Notes: a model not told the origin generated them from the sequence alone. Positions 1 through 8,633 are shown, numbered from the stretch's first letter. The stretch is DNA of 18,574 nucleotides from PWQG01 sp040882255 (GCA_040882255.1 JBBEBP010000021.1:1-18574), one strand, 5' to 3'. Made by a program: numbers and translations.

Positions 1-55
1 CCTTGGTGGTAATATTACCACCTTAAATGGTGTCCGGTTTCATTAGACCACTACA
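1..55 (-). mobile_element. Terminal end of an IS3-type insertion sequence (partial)
   Basis: Read on the minus strand, positions 55-28 begin TGTAGTGGTCTAATGAAACC and continue into GGACACCA, which resembles the terminal inverted repeat of IS3-family elements as I remember them. Next inward comes an 18-bp perfect palindrome (5-22), then AAGG at the window edge, which could be the start of the transposase ribosome binding site. The kinase reading frame ends exactly at this end: its stop codon TAG (51-53) lies in the IS sequence. The transposase lies outside the window. The family assignment is from memory, not a search. Confidence 0.5.
5..22. repeat. 18-bp perfect palindrome inside the IS end
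   Basis: GGTGGTAATATTACCACC equals its own reverse complement. It sits between the inferred IS terminus and the presumed start of the transposase gene, so it could be an operator or a hairpin limiting transposase expression. Its function is not shown. Confidence 0.6.
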
Positions 56-1184
56 CTCTCGGATCGCTCGCGTGGATATCTGCGAGGGCCTCGGCACTCC
101 CCAGAATGATTGTCAGAAGATTGTTGAAGTCGTGGGCGATACCGCCAGTCAACTGACCCACGGCATCCATCTTCTGCGACTGACGCAACTTCTTTTCCAG
201 CACCCGCAGCTCCGTGACATCGGTCATGCTGCCGATCACCCTGACCGGTTCGCCCGATTCATCATCAAGAACAAGACCACGGGCAATCACATTCAGTACC
301 CGGCCGTCCGCGCATACGAACCGGAACTCGCTGTTCCAGTTGCTTCCGCCGCTCTCGACTGCACAATGAAGGCTGTTGATTACCCGGTCGCGTTCATCGG
401 GGTGAACCCAGCTTTCCCATGTCCTCAAGTGAGTGCTGGATCCCCGCGGGTCATAGCCATACGTGCCGAGCAATGACTCACTCCACCAGATCTTTCCGGA
501 CTTCAGATCGGCGTCCCAGATGAGGTCATTGGTTGCAAGGCCCAACAACCTGAAGCGCTCGTCGCTCACCCGCAGCACAGCGGCGCTGCGGTCCGCTTCC
601 TCGGCCATGGCCGCGCGCTGGACCTCCTCATCACGGTGCCGAGTAAAAAAGCCGAAAAAGAGAACAAAGACGAGGAAACTGAACAGAAACGTCACCACCG
701 CGTCCAGAGTCTGGATGTCGATGCTCTGCGTCGGATGCGCAAGGACATAGGCTGCCGCCGGTATCGGGCTCAAACTGACAAGAAGGTTGATCTCGCGTTT
801 GTAGAAACCGAAATTCGTGAACTGGTGAAACACAACCAGCGGAAAAAACCACGCGACATAGGGGATGGTCCGGACAAACTCCCCTGAAGCTCCGTAGATA
901 ACGATTGCACCGGCATTGAGGTGAACGGCGAAATAGAGGGTCAATACGCCGGTGATCACACTCGTCGCCATCGCCGGCTTCAATACCAGGAGAAGCATCA
1001 GGCCGCCGGATACAACGGTCAGTAAACCGATGAGCCAGACGTCAGGTCCGACTACGGCCCCGGACGATATGCCAAAGACAACGCCAAGCATGGCACCGGC
1101 AAACGCGACCAGCAAAGCGATCAGTACGGTATTCCGCGCCTGTCTCTGGCGGCGCCCTGCACTCGTGTCTTCGTTTGAAATCAT
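51..1184 (-). pseudogene. PAS-domain membrane sensor histidine kinase, truncated by IS insertion
   Basis: The remaining 377 residues begin with about six hydrophobic segments (roughly residues 17-185), a membrane sensor region. A PAS domain of the PAS_3 type follows (about 205-330, WDADLKSGKIWW and a PAC-like end VIGSMTDVTE). Then comes a HisKA dimerisation helix with the phospho-acceptor His351 in GGIAHDFNNLL. The GG-I-A-H-D-F-N-N-L-L pattern is typical of hybrid kinases that continue into an HATPase domain. Here the frame ends 26 residues after the histidine, with the last codon and stop contributed by the IS end. The ATP-binding domain and any receiver domain are absent, so the product cannot autophosphorylate. 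The start at 1184 has only a weak ribosome binding site. The signal sensed is unknown. Confidence 0.85.
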
Positions 1185-1629
1185 TTGCGGCTCGTCAGAA
1201 TATTGTGCAGGTCATCGCCCTATTGATTTATTACACAAGTATATGATGTTACGATGTATTATTCAGCAGTCAGTATATTTCCCGACCGTCCCGGGGCAGC
1301 AGGGATGGGGCGGATGTACCGGGTGCCAGAGCCCGTAGCGAAGCATCCTGACACCAGCGAACACCTCGACAGCCTGCTCTCCCAACCCACTCTTCCATCA
1401 GATAACTAGCATCTTGCCTCAGTCAAAACGTTGTTGCACGTACACCGGTGTCCGAGTTTGTGAGGATTACAAACGCAAGTGGGTCAATTTAATGGCGCCT
1501 GCGATACGACAACACGCCAGACGCAGGGCGAACGCGAAGAAGGGTTGACTGGCAGGAAGATGTAGCAGAGAGAGTGGCCCGGGGGGATCTTCGCCCTCGG
1601 GGGAAGGATCTCTCAGCGTTTCCGGAAAA
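1185..1629. other. Gene-free stretch, possible transposon debris
   Basis: I see no convincing gene, terminator or RNA here. Short reading frames across 1467-1652 show no recognisable domain. The string GTGGGTCAATTTAATGGCGCC (about 1480-1500) resembles sequence I associate with the non-coding tails of IS21-type elements, but this is weak. Presumably the upstream region of the truncated kinase gene lies at the left edge. Confidence 0.4.
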
Positions 1630-1776
1630 TCAGGCACTATCCATGGCGACACTGCTGCCGGAGGGTAAATCCAGAGTACGGGCCAGAGAGGAACGGCTCA
1701 CTTGAGCGCTGCCGAGGTAGTAGAGTTTGCTCGCCTCGGCCGAGAGGTTGGAGACGAAATCTCGCAGGCTGGCACG
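1630..1776 (-). pseudogene. Remnant of an IS4-type (DUF4372) transposase N-terminus
   Basis: A 48-codon minus-strand stretch reads RASLRDFVSNLSAEASKLYY and then LGSAQVSRSSLART. This matches the DUF4372 pattern of IS4-family transposases, in which a segment like SLRDIVSNL...LYHLG...VSRSTLA occurs. Stop codons lie just before it (TGA at 1777-1779) and after it (1630-1632). No catalytic DDE region follows. It is a short fossil, and the element ends cannot be defined. Identification rests on remembered family patterns. Confidence 0.5.
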
Positions 1777-1875
1777 TCAAAGAGAAAAACATCACATCAG
1801 CTCAAGCAACACTCGGATTTTGTGAAACCCATCCGGGCCTGGATGCTGAAATCAAGCCAGCTGACGAGACAAATA

Positions 1876-2742
1876 TTACAACCAGACCGCCTCCTGCTCC
1901 AGCGCCAGGCCCTGCTCTTTCATCTGTGCTAACAGCTCCATGAGTTCAGCGTCGGAACAGTTTGTCGTTAGGTAGCGTTGCGCGGACAACCAGGTATCCA
2001 GTTGCGTTTTCCAGAGTTCACGCTGACCATAGCGATGCAGCTTTTCCGCCCACCGCGGCATCAACCAGAATTCCGGCGCCGGATCCAGCGCTTCGTGGAG
2101 GCGGCAGTAATTGCTCAGCCCTACGCCGTCGTAGTCGGGAAAGAAGACCAACGAGCCGCCGATCTCCAGCCGTTGCAGCCAGGCCAGCAGTGCGCGGGAG
2201 AGCTGGCCCCGGTAGTAGATCCGGGTGGCGGAAGGGTCAGGCAGCCAGTCGGCCTGGTCGAACAGGGCCTGGTTCTCGATCAGCCAGAGTGATCCCGGGC
2301 ATTGCCAGCGACCGCTCAGGCTGACATCCAGCGCCGCAGCGCCCTGCAGGCGAGTCTGCTCGCCCAGGGCCAGCCGTTCACCCTGCCCGCCGTGCCAGGT
2401 CACATCCGGGTCGGCGGCTTTCAACAGTACGTAGTGGTGCTCATGGCCATGGCGTCCACCCTTGCTGTCCCGAAACTGACCGATATGCCCGGCCCTCACC
2501 GGTTGATTGCCCTGTTCCGGTTTGCCATCCGGCGAATGGTGCCGCCAGTGCTGTTCCACCACAGCCGGCTGGATGATACGATACACAGTACCCCGCCCCG
2601 ATCGTTGCAAGGCAATGGCGCCGGTGCGGCGGGCAAATTCATCGGCGGCCCGACGCTGCGCCGCTGTCAGACTGGAACCGGCAACGACGCCTCCCTCTGA
2701 CCGACTCAGCTTGGCCAGTGCCGCGGTCAGGGCCTTGCTCAT
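1876..2742 (-). CDS. jetD: Wadjet nuclease subunit JetD (MksG-like, TOPRIM fold)
   Basis: Predicted 288-residue DNA-cleaving subunit of a Wadjet plasmid-defence complex. In known systems JetD binds to the SMC motor after it has reeled in a small circular DNA, and cuts both strands. The N-terminal part (about 1-70) looks like a winged-helix region. The C-terminal half carries a TOPRIM-type metal site: Glu156 in LWLIENQALF and Asp203/Asp205 in FFPDYDGVGLSNY, plus the conserved YYRGQLSRALLAWL segment between them. The ATG overlaps the TGA of jetC (ATGA, 2739-2742), so translation is coupled. It is last in the operon, and no terminator is evident downstream. At 288 residues it is shorter than many JetD proteins (about 380 as I recall), which suggests a compact MksG-like subtype. 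Confidence 0.88.
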   Translation of the reverse strand: MSKALTAALAKLSRSEGGVVAGSSLTAAQRRAADEFARRTGAIALQRSGRGTVYRIIQPAVVEQHWRHHSPDGKPEQGNQPVRAGHIGQFRDSKGGRHGHEHHYVLLKAADPDVTWHGGQGERLALGEQTRLQGAAALDVSLSGRWQCPGSLWLIENQALFDQADWLPDPSATRIYYRGQLSRALLAWLQRLEIGGSLVFFPDYDGVGLSNYCRLHEALDPAPEFWLMPRWAEKLHRYGQRELWKTQLDTWLSAQRYLTTNCSDAELMELLAQMKEQGLALEQEAVWL

Positions 2743-5501
2743 GCCTCTTCCTCAAGCGATTCCAGGATCTGCCAGCTTTGCCGGCTGATGTGGTTTTTTC
2801 CATCCTGGCTCAGAATGGGCACGCAGTAGCGGGCCGTGGTCAGTGGTGCCGGCGAAGCGAATATCAGGGCGAAGCCGAACTCGCTGGCGGTGTCGATCAG
2901 ACTGCGTTGATTGTGTGCATCCAGCGACAACGCCTCATCCAGATAGCACAAGGTGCGCACCGGGTGCCGCTTGTCCTGCATCAGATACAGCATGGCCAGG
3001 CCGGTGACCAGTTTGGCCATCAGAACGGTGCCGTTGGAGGCCGCACTGTCGATATCGTCGAACTCTTCGTCAGGCTGATCGACCTTGCCCACGACAAAAA
3101 CCAGACGGAACAGGTCGGCCACTTTCAGCCCCCGCCGGGCATTGCCCTCCTCGATCAAGCGCTGTTTGGCCCGGTCCAGATCGGCATCATCCAGCAGGCT
3201 GCCGTGATTGAACAGCTCGAAACTGTCGCCACTGTCGACCCGTGAGGCGGTGTCGATCAGCGTTTCAATCGCTTCCACCAATTGCGGCTCGTCGGCCGGC
3301 TCGATCCGGAAGGTCTTCAGGTCGGATAACCGACGGTGGCCGATCAGTCGATTGAACTCGCGCATTTTCCCCTTGAAGGCGAGCAGGCCATCGCGCAGCT
3401 CCCGCAGGCTGGCCGTGACATTGACGACCGCGCTGCGGGCTTTCTTCTCCAGTGCTTCAAACTCCTGATCAAGCTGATGACTGAAACGGATGATGCGTTG
3501 CAGCTCCGTGTCGCGATCATCGCTGAACTGGAATTTGGTCAACCCCGCCGCGTGCAGCTCCGCCAGACCGGTATGCAGCTGACTGCCCAGCTCCAGCAGC
3601 CGACGGCAATCGCGCTGGTATTCGTCGAGCCTGTCGGCCAGGTCGTCCAGCGACCACTCCGGCTCGCCGAGCCAGGGCTGATGATCCAGATCCGCCAGGT
3701 AGCTGAAGGGCTCACCGTCGTCTCCTCGCGCGTCCCGCACCCGGGCAATCCGGTGATTTTTATCGCTCAACCGATTTTGCTGCTGCTGGACGTCGTAAAG
3801 CTCCTTGCGCAGCTGTTCGGCGCGCGCTTCCGACTCGCTCAGCCGCTCTTCAATCCCGGCCAGCGTGTCGTTCAGGCTCTGTATCTCCGCGTCTCGTTCG
3901 GCTGCGTCGGCAGCCAGTTCGGTCAGCCGGTCAAAGCACTCCAGGTCCGCCTCGATGGCGGCCCGTTCCTGTTCCAGTTGCTGCTTTCGGGCCCGGGCGC
4001 TCTCCATGGCATCGGCAGCCGTCATTTGTTCAGACAATGCCTCCTGGCGCTGTCGCAGGTCTTCAAGCTGGCTTTGCAACTCGCTACGACTCAACTGATG
4101 GTGCTGCTCGCTCAGCTCATCCAGCTGCAGGGTCAACCCCGCCAGTTGTAGCTGGTGATCGTTGCTGTCCGCCAGGACGGAGCGCAGAGCGGCGGGATCC
4201 AGCTGGAACTGATCGCGACCCAGCGTCAAAGCACCTCGGCTCAGCACGCGGTTCAGCCGCTGCAGTTCAGCGTCACTCAGGTGCTTGCCAAGTGTCAGGT
4301 ACAGATTGTCATCCAGATTGGCCAGGGTTCGCTCGAGCGCGGACAACTCCTGCTGGTTGCGTTCGATCTCACTACGTATCGACTGTGCCGATCGACTGCT
4401 GGCCTGGTTGACGAGGGTGATCTGTGACTCCAGCGCCTGCTGAATGGCCTGCGCCTGCTGCTCCAGCATGCCGCGCCCGGTGACCAGTGTAAATTGCTCG
4501 GCCAGTTGCTGCTGCTCCCAGGCTTTGCCTTCCAGCTCCTTGAGATGCTGCCGATGGCCCATGCGCTGTTCAGTCAGCTCCCGGTCCTGCCGGGTCTGCT
4601 GCCGCTCCTGCTCCCGTAGCCGTTTCTCGGCAGTGGACAGCTCCGCTTTCTGCTGTTCATACCAGACATGCCAGTCGGCCAGCCCCTGGTCGATACGGGG
4701 GCGCCAGTCCAGCAGCTTGCCGCGCAGCGCGCGGAGTTGATCATAGCGGGCTTCCAGTTCCGCGATGCGCCGCTTTTGCTTCTGTGCCGCCTCATACTGC
4801 GCGCGGTCGGCATTGACCTCCGCAAAGGCCTTGTCCCATTCCTGCTTGAAGTCGATGTTGGCATCGGGCAGATCGCGCTTGAAGATCTGCAGCAGGTACT
4901 CTTTGACGTCCCGGGAGTTGAGCTTGTCGAGTCTCAGGGTGCGTGTCAGCACCTGACGAAACGCCCGGGCGTCGGACGGATTCTCCAGTTTAAACACGGT
5001 AAAATCGGGCTCGCCCTGGGCCCGCTGCCGGCGGCCACCATAGACCAGTTCGGCAAACTCGGTGGGCGTATATCGGTACACCAGACGGTCCTGCCGGGCC
5101 AGGTGTTCGATCAATTGCGGCTGTGCCACCAGGCGGCCATCGGGCAGGCGGTAGTCCTCCACCACCAGCTGGCCCTGATAGGCAAAGTACTCATAGTCAT
5201 GCCCCACGCCCTTGCCCACGCAGCCCAGCACCACGGTACCGCTTTGTGGCAGGCTCACTTCCAGCAGGATAAAGGCACTGTTATTGGGGAAGTAGAAACG
5301 CCGGGTCTTGTCGAACTCATGCGCGCCAAAATCCATACGGCGCCTGTCGATGATCAGCAGAAACTGCAGGGCGTTGATCAGACTGGTCTTGCCCGTGTTG
5401 TTGGGCGCAATCAGCGACACGGAATCATCCAGCGGTAATTCCGCACGCTGGTAACCGGCGCTGCCGAGCAGGACAAGACGTTGAAAGCCGAACTGCATCA
5501 T
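2739..5501 (-). CDS. jetC: Wadjet SMC-like ATPase JetC (MksB)
   Basis: This 920-residue SMC-family motor would use ATP to extrude DNA loops. In Wadjet it measures DNA topology and hands small circles to JetD. Residues 31-40 form the Walker A P-loop (IAPNNTGKTS; the first glycine is replaced by alanine). Long charged coiled-coil stretches lie at about 230-400 and 430-760. A signature-like SAASNGTVLMAKLV is at 819-832, and Walker B is TLCYLDEA with Asp855 and catalytic Glu856. The first ATG overlaps the jetB stop by 4 nt (5498-5501), and a second ATG follows at once. The length is closer to pseudomonad MksB than to roughly 1100-residue JetC proteins. Full motifs and an unbroken frame argue for function. 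Reads on the opposite strand are shadows. Confidence 0.93.
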   Translation of the reverse strand: MMQFGFQRLVLLGSAGYQRAELPLDDSVSLIAPNNTGKTSLINALQFLLIIDRRRMDFGAHEFDKTRRFYFPNNSAFILLEVSLPQSGTVVLGCVGKGVGHDYEYFAYQGQLVVEDYRLPDGRLVAQPQLIEHLARQDRLVYRYTPTEFAELVYGGRRQRAQGEPDFTVFKLENPSDARAFRQVLTRTLRLDKLNSRDVKEYLLQIFKRDLPDANIDFKQEWDKAFAEVNADRAQYEAAQKQKRRIAELEARYDQLRALRGKLLDWRPRIDQGLADWHVWYEQQKAELSTAEKRLREQERQQTRQDRELTEQRMGHRQHLKELEGKAWEQQQLAEQFTLVTGRGMLEQQAQAIQQALESQITLVNQASSRSAQSIRSEIERNQQELSALERTLANLDDNLYLTLGKHLSDAELQRLNRVLSRGALTLGRDQFQLDPAALRSVLADSNDHQLQLAGLTLQLDELSEQHHQLSRSELQSQLEDLRQRQEALSEQMTAADAMESARARKQQLEQERAAIEADLECFDRLTELAADAAERDAEIQSLNDTLAGIEERLSESEARAEQLRKELYDVQQQQNRLSDKNHRIARVRDARGDDGEPFSYLADLDHQPWLGEPEWSLDDLADRLDEYQRDCRRLLELGSQLHTGLAELHAAGLTKFQFSDDRDTELQRIIRFSHQLDQEFEALEKKARSAVVNVTASLRELRDGLLAFKGKMREFNRLIGHRRLSDLKTFRIEPADEPQLVEAIETLIDTASRVDSGDSFELFNHGSLLDDADLDRAKQRLIEEGNARRGLKVADLFRLVFVVGKVDQPDEEFDDIDSAASNGTVLMAKLVTGLAMLYLMQDKRHPVRTLCYLDEALSLDAHNQRSLIDTASEFGFALIFASPAPLTTARYCVPILSQDGKNHISRQSWQILESLEEEA

Positions 5502-6088
5502 GTCTCGTCCTCGTCAGCAGGCTCGTCATCGTCGTGCAGAGGGTCTGCATGCGCCCGCTCCTGATGATGATCGGCCAGCGCCTCGAAATGATCCAGATAG
5601 CGGCACACGGCCGGCAGCAGCCGCCAGTGACCGGCCTCAACCCGGGCGAACCCGAAGCGGGCCGCCGCATCAAGCAGGCTTCTGAGGCCCTCCTCACCCA
5701 GTCCCTCGGCCTCCAGCAGACTCTGATGTTGCTCCATCAGTTGTTGCAGAAACGCGGCGTCTAGCCGCCACTCGTCAAAACGCAGCAGTGCCTTGCCCGC
5801 ATCGGCCTGGGTGTCGAAGATCATCATGAACAGCAAGGCCAGCTGGCGAGTGGTTTTGCTGGTGTTGCTGCTGGCCTCCTCGGCGTGAAACCAGGCAAAT
5901 CCGCGCTCGTCAAAACGCAGCTCATACCCCAGCGCGCTGAACAGCGCCTGATAGGCCTCCCGGTTGTTCTCCAGCTCGACCCAGAGAGCGGGCTCCGCCA
6001 CCCGGTTCAGGTGCCTGCCACTGTTGAAGCGGCGAAACAGCTCATCCAGTGACGGCAGTTTGTCGAGATTCACGGACGCAGCACTCAT
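5498..6088 (-). CDS. jetB: Wadjet subunit JetB (MksE-like, DUF4194)
   Basis: Small accessory subunit expected to bind the kleisin JetA, as MksE and MukE do, and to help load DNA. From the chosen start (ATG at 6086-6088, MSAASVNLDKLPSLDELF) the protein has 196 residues. The pattern KTTRQLALLFMMIFD, followed by a small helical and winged-helix-like C-terminus (AARFGFARVEAGHWRLLPAV), fits DUF4194. The start is chosen because its ATG overlaps the jetA stop as ATGA (6085-6088), the same coupling as at the next two junctions. An in-frame start at 6172 would overlap jetA by 88 nt and adds residues without family resemblance. The C-terminal tail is rich in His, Asp and Glu. Confidence 0.88.
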   Translation of the reverse strand: MSAASVNLDKLPSLDELFRRFNSGRHLNRVAEPALWVELENNREAYQALFSALGYELRFDERGFAWFHAEEASSNTSKTTRQLALLFMMIFDTQADAGKALLRFDEWRLDAAFLQQLMEQHQSLLEAEGLGEEGLRSLLDAAARFGFARVEAGHWRLLPAVCRYLDHFEALADHHQERAHADPLHDDDEPADEDET

Positions 6089-7368
6089 GTGGCAGATTGT
6101 CCTTCCGATTGCGTTGCCGGTTGCAGTCGGTGCGCATGATAGTGCACACGAACGGTTTTCAGCCCGGTGCAAGTGGCTTCATCCTGCAACAGTGCCGACC
6201 ATTGATCGTCGCGCACCAGGTCATGGTACAGCCTCAGCACCACGGCATCCGGGAGCTGCGGATAGTGCTGCTGCAGCCAGTGCATCAGGTTGTCGACCGG
6301 CAGCGCGCCGCGAAGCGCCTTTTTCAGCGCCCGCTCGTCCACCCACTCGGCCAGTGGCAGCGGATCGGCACTGGCTTCTTCCGGGAATTCATACCGGACC
6401 GGTTCAAAATCCCGCGCTTCCGCCATGATGCTTTTGACCTCATCGCCGACGGTCACTCTGCGCTGCCGGCTGCTCAGCCAGAGTGGCAGCCCGGACGCCA
6501 GGCCCGGAGCGCGCAGTGCCCGTCGCAGGCCCTGTTTACGCACCCGACCCAGCAGAGCGCTGACGGCCGTGGTCAGCTGGTTGTGCTGTCGGGCTTCCTC
6601 GCGCAGCGGCAGCAGGGTCTCCGCACACTGCTGTGCCACCAGGCGCCCCGTGCGGCGCAGTTCCTTGGCCTGGTACCCCACATGGCGCAGCTGCAGGCGA
6701 TGACTGTACAGTGCGCCGCGCACGGAAAGCTGCTCCGTGGCCTGGTCGAGCGCCCGTTCCGCCGCTTCCAGATGCGGGTAGAAGGTGCCGCCCACTCCGC
6801 TGTCCATCATTTCATTCATGGGCTCGACGTACTGATCGTAGGCTTCCAGCACGGCGCGGTAGCGTCTGGCCAGCGGCATGGCGGCGTCCCGGGCCTTGGC
6901 CTGTTCGGCCAGCTCCATGATGGCATGGCGATCCTGATCCAGTTGCTGGCTGATCTGGCGGAACAGTTCCGACAATTGCGTGGCGGCCTGGCGCAGCCGG
7001 TCGTTGTCCTGTTCTTCCAGGCCCTGCTGCAAGGCTTCCGTGGCCGAGCGGATCGCCTCCACCCGGGCCTTGAGCACCGACGACAGGCCCAGTTCATGCT
7101 CGCGCGTCAGCCCGCGCGCGAACTCCAGCACCAGCGGGTTCAGCTGCAGGCTGTTGCTGCGACTCAGCCACTGCAGCACATCAGCGTTGCAGAGACTGCG
7201 CAATACAGCGCCCTTTTCCTGCTCTTCCGCTTCCGGGGAAAAGCGGGCGATCAGCGCCATGACCTGCTCTTCGTCAAAGGAAGGCAGGCTGCGGGAGTGA
7301 CGAGTCAGGTGCTCAATCAGATCCCAGTGGCGGTGCAGCTGAAACAGTAATGATCGGGGTGTGGCCAT
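6085..7368 (-). CDS. jetA: Wadjet kleisin subunit JetA (MksF-like, DUF3375)
   Basis: This 427-residue kleisin-type protein should bridge the two SMC heads of JetC and carry JetB. The sequence is helical and charged throughout (for example RSLLFQLHRHWDLIEHL at the N-terminus, and a coiled region around residues 105-175). GLTREHELGLSSVLKAR and TFYPHLEAAERALD resemble DUF3375/MksF proteins. It ends QSEGQSAT at a TGA that overlaps the jetB start. The ATG lies one base after the fic stop (TAA-T-ATG, 7372-7366) with no strong ribosome binding site of its own, implying coupled translation from fic. Identification rests on family resemblance and above all on the invariant jetA-B-C-D order. Confidence 0.88.
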   Translation of the reverse strand: MATPRSLLFQLHRHWDLIEHLTRHSRSLPSFDEEQVMALIARFSPEAEEQEKGAVLRSLCNADVLQWLSRSNSLQLNPLVLEFARGLTREHELGLSSVLKARVEAIRSATEALQQGLEEQDNDRLRQAATQLSELFRQISQQLDQDRHAIMELAEQAKARDAAMPLARRYRAVLEAYDQYVEPMNEMMDSGVGGTFYPHLEAAERALDQATEQLSVRGALYSHRLQLRHVGYQAKELRRTGRLVAQQCAETLLPLREEARQHNQLTTAVSALLGRVRKQGLRRALRAPGLASGLPLWLSSRQRRVTVGDEVKSIMAEARDFEPVRYEFPEEASADPLPLAEWVDERALKKALRGALPVDNLMHWLQQHYPQLPDAVVLRLYHDLVRDDQWSALLQDEATCTGLKTVRVHYHAHRLQPATQSEGQSAT

Positions 7369-7369
7369 A

Positions 7370-8491
7370 TTACGATGCTGTAGCCGAATAGGGGGTGAAG
7401 GTATTGGTGTCCTGTGTCAGCAGCCGCAGCAGCTTCGGGTGAACGAACAACTTGTCCCGCCCCATTTGTTGCTCGCGCAGCACTCCGATAGCGTGAAGCT
7501 CCTTCAGGTATACCGAGGCAGTCTGGCGCTTGGCGATACCCGCTTCTACCAGGTTGGCGATACGGCAATAGGGTTGGGTAAAGGTCAGCTCCACCAGCTC
7601 GCGGCTGTAGATACCGGGCAAGGCCGTGCGCACATGGTCGATGGTGTGTTCTTGCAGCTGGCGAATAGCCATGATTTTATCCCGTGTCCAGTGGGCGGTG
7701 CTGCGCACGGCTTCCAGCATATAGAGCACCCAGGGCTCCCAGGCCCGGGTTTCCGTCACCTCCCGCAACAACCGGTAGTAATCGGTCTTGTGCTGAATAA
7801 TGTGGTGGCTGAGGTAGAGCACGGGAATGCTGAGCAGCTGCTGCTCCAGCAGGTAGAGCAGGTTGATAATGCGTCCGGTGCGGCCGTTGCCGTCGGTAAA
7901 GGGGTGGATGGCCTCAAACTGGTAGTGGGCCACCGCCATGCGGATGAGGGGGTCGATATCCTCCGCACGGTGCAGAAAGCTCTCCCAGTTGGCCAGCTTG
8001 TCACGCAGCAGGGCCTCGCCCTCGGGGGGCGTGTAAATGATCTCGCCGGTGTCGGGATTGCTCAGCCTGGTACCCGGCACCCGCCGGATATCCATCGTCA
8101 TGCCTTTGATGGTGCCACAGATCGTCACGGCGGTATTGGTGCTTAACGGGCGCTCGCTCAGGGACTGGAAGCCCTGCCACAGGGCGGTGCGATAGCGCAG
8201 GGCCTCTTTGGTGGCGGGGTCTGCCCGGCTTTCGTCCGCCTGTGCGTATTCAAACAGCTTGTCGGTGGTGGTGACGATATTCTCGATTTCCGAGCTGTCC
8301 TTGGCCTCCAGCAGCGGAATGGTGTTGATCAGCATGGCCTGGTTGGGGATCAGGTCACCAGCCTGCTTGAGTTCGGCCAGGGCGGCACGGGCCTCGATGC
8401 AAGCTTTCAGGCAGGCTCTGCTTTCAAGCTCTGCTGTGGGCGGCAGCGGCGGCAAGTCGTTACAGGGTTTGTTGGCGTCAAATCGCGGCAT
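7370..8491 (-). CDS. fic: Fic-family protein adenylyltransferase with C-terminal winged helix (SoFic-like)
   Basis: Fic proteins transfer AMP from ATP to hydroxyl side chains of target proteins. From ATG 8491 (MPRFDANKP) the protein has 373 residues, close to Shewanella SoFic. It has the catalytic motif HPFTDGNGRTGR (196-207, His196) and a class II N-terminal inhibitory motif S66-S-E-I-E70-N71, whose glutamate normally blocks ATP. Residues about 303-360 look like a winged helix (CRIANLVEAGIAKRQTASVYLKELHAIGVL), a possible DNA-binding module. The upstream in-frame start at 8566 is rejected because it adds a cysteine-rich non-conserved leader. The gene ends one base before jetA, so it leads the Wadjet operon. 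The target is unknown; it could be a regulator, a toxin held by its inhibitory helix, or a modifier of Jet proteins. Confidence 0.92.
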   Translation of the reverse strand: MPRFDANKPCNDLPPLPPTAELESRACLKACIEARAALAELKQAGDLIPNQAMLINTIPLLEAKDSSEIENIVTTTDKLFEYAQADESRADPATKEALRYRTALWQGFQSLSERPLSTNTAVTICGTIKGMTMDIRRVPGTRLSNPDTGEIIYTPPEGEALLRDKLANWESFLHRAEDIDPLIRMAVAHYQFEAIHPFTDGNGRTGRIINLLYLLEQQLLSIPVLYLSHHIIQHKTDYYRLLREVTETRAWEPWVLYMLEAVRSTAHWTRDKIMAIRQLQEHTIDHVRTALPGIYSRELVELTFTQPYCRIANLVEAGIAKRQTASVYLKELHAIGVLREQQMGRDKLFVHPKLLRLLTQDTNTFTPYSATAS

Positions 8492-8536
8492 TGTGCGGTC
8501 TGCTGACAGGCTATGCGAGGCATCTTCGCATGCATA

Positions 8537-8633
8537 TGTCGATAGGATCAATATACATCGACACATTATCAGAACATGTCGATCGCATCGACAGGGGCCC
8601 AGGATGTGTCGATAACGCTCTTATTTGTCGACA
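8537..8633. promoter_or_regulatory. Phased array of six TGTCGAT-type half-sites upstream of fic
   Basis: TGTCGAT or its reverse complement ATCGACA occurs at 8537, 8557 (inverted), 8577, 8587 (inverted) and 8607, and TGTCGACA occurs at 8626. The steps are 20, 20, 10, 20 and 19 bp, near whole helical turns. The pair 8577-8593 is a perfect inverted repeat with a 3-bp spacer. The array lies 46-142 bp upstream of the fic start and between two divergent genes, as expected for a cooperative operator. The winged helix of Fic itself is a candidate binder. Confidence 0.7.

Noticed and set aside
1467..1652. 61-codon minus-strand open frame
   Set aside because: Proline/leucine-rich with no recognisable domain, in a region of transposon debris.
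3336..5438. Long plus-strand open frames opposite jetC
   Set aside because: They are low-complexity Leu/Gln/Ala-rich shadows of the coiled-coil codons.
6049..7350. 433-codon open frame on the plus strand opposite jetA
   Set aside because: It lies antisense to a gene in a coherent Wadjet operon, shows no domain, and is the expected shadow of GC-rich codon use.
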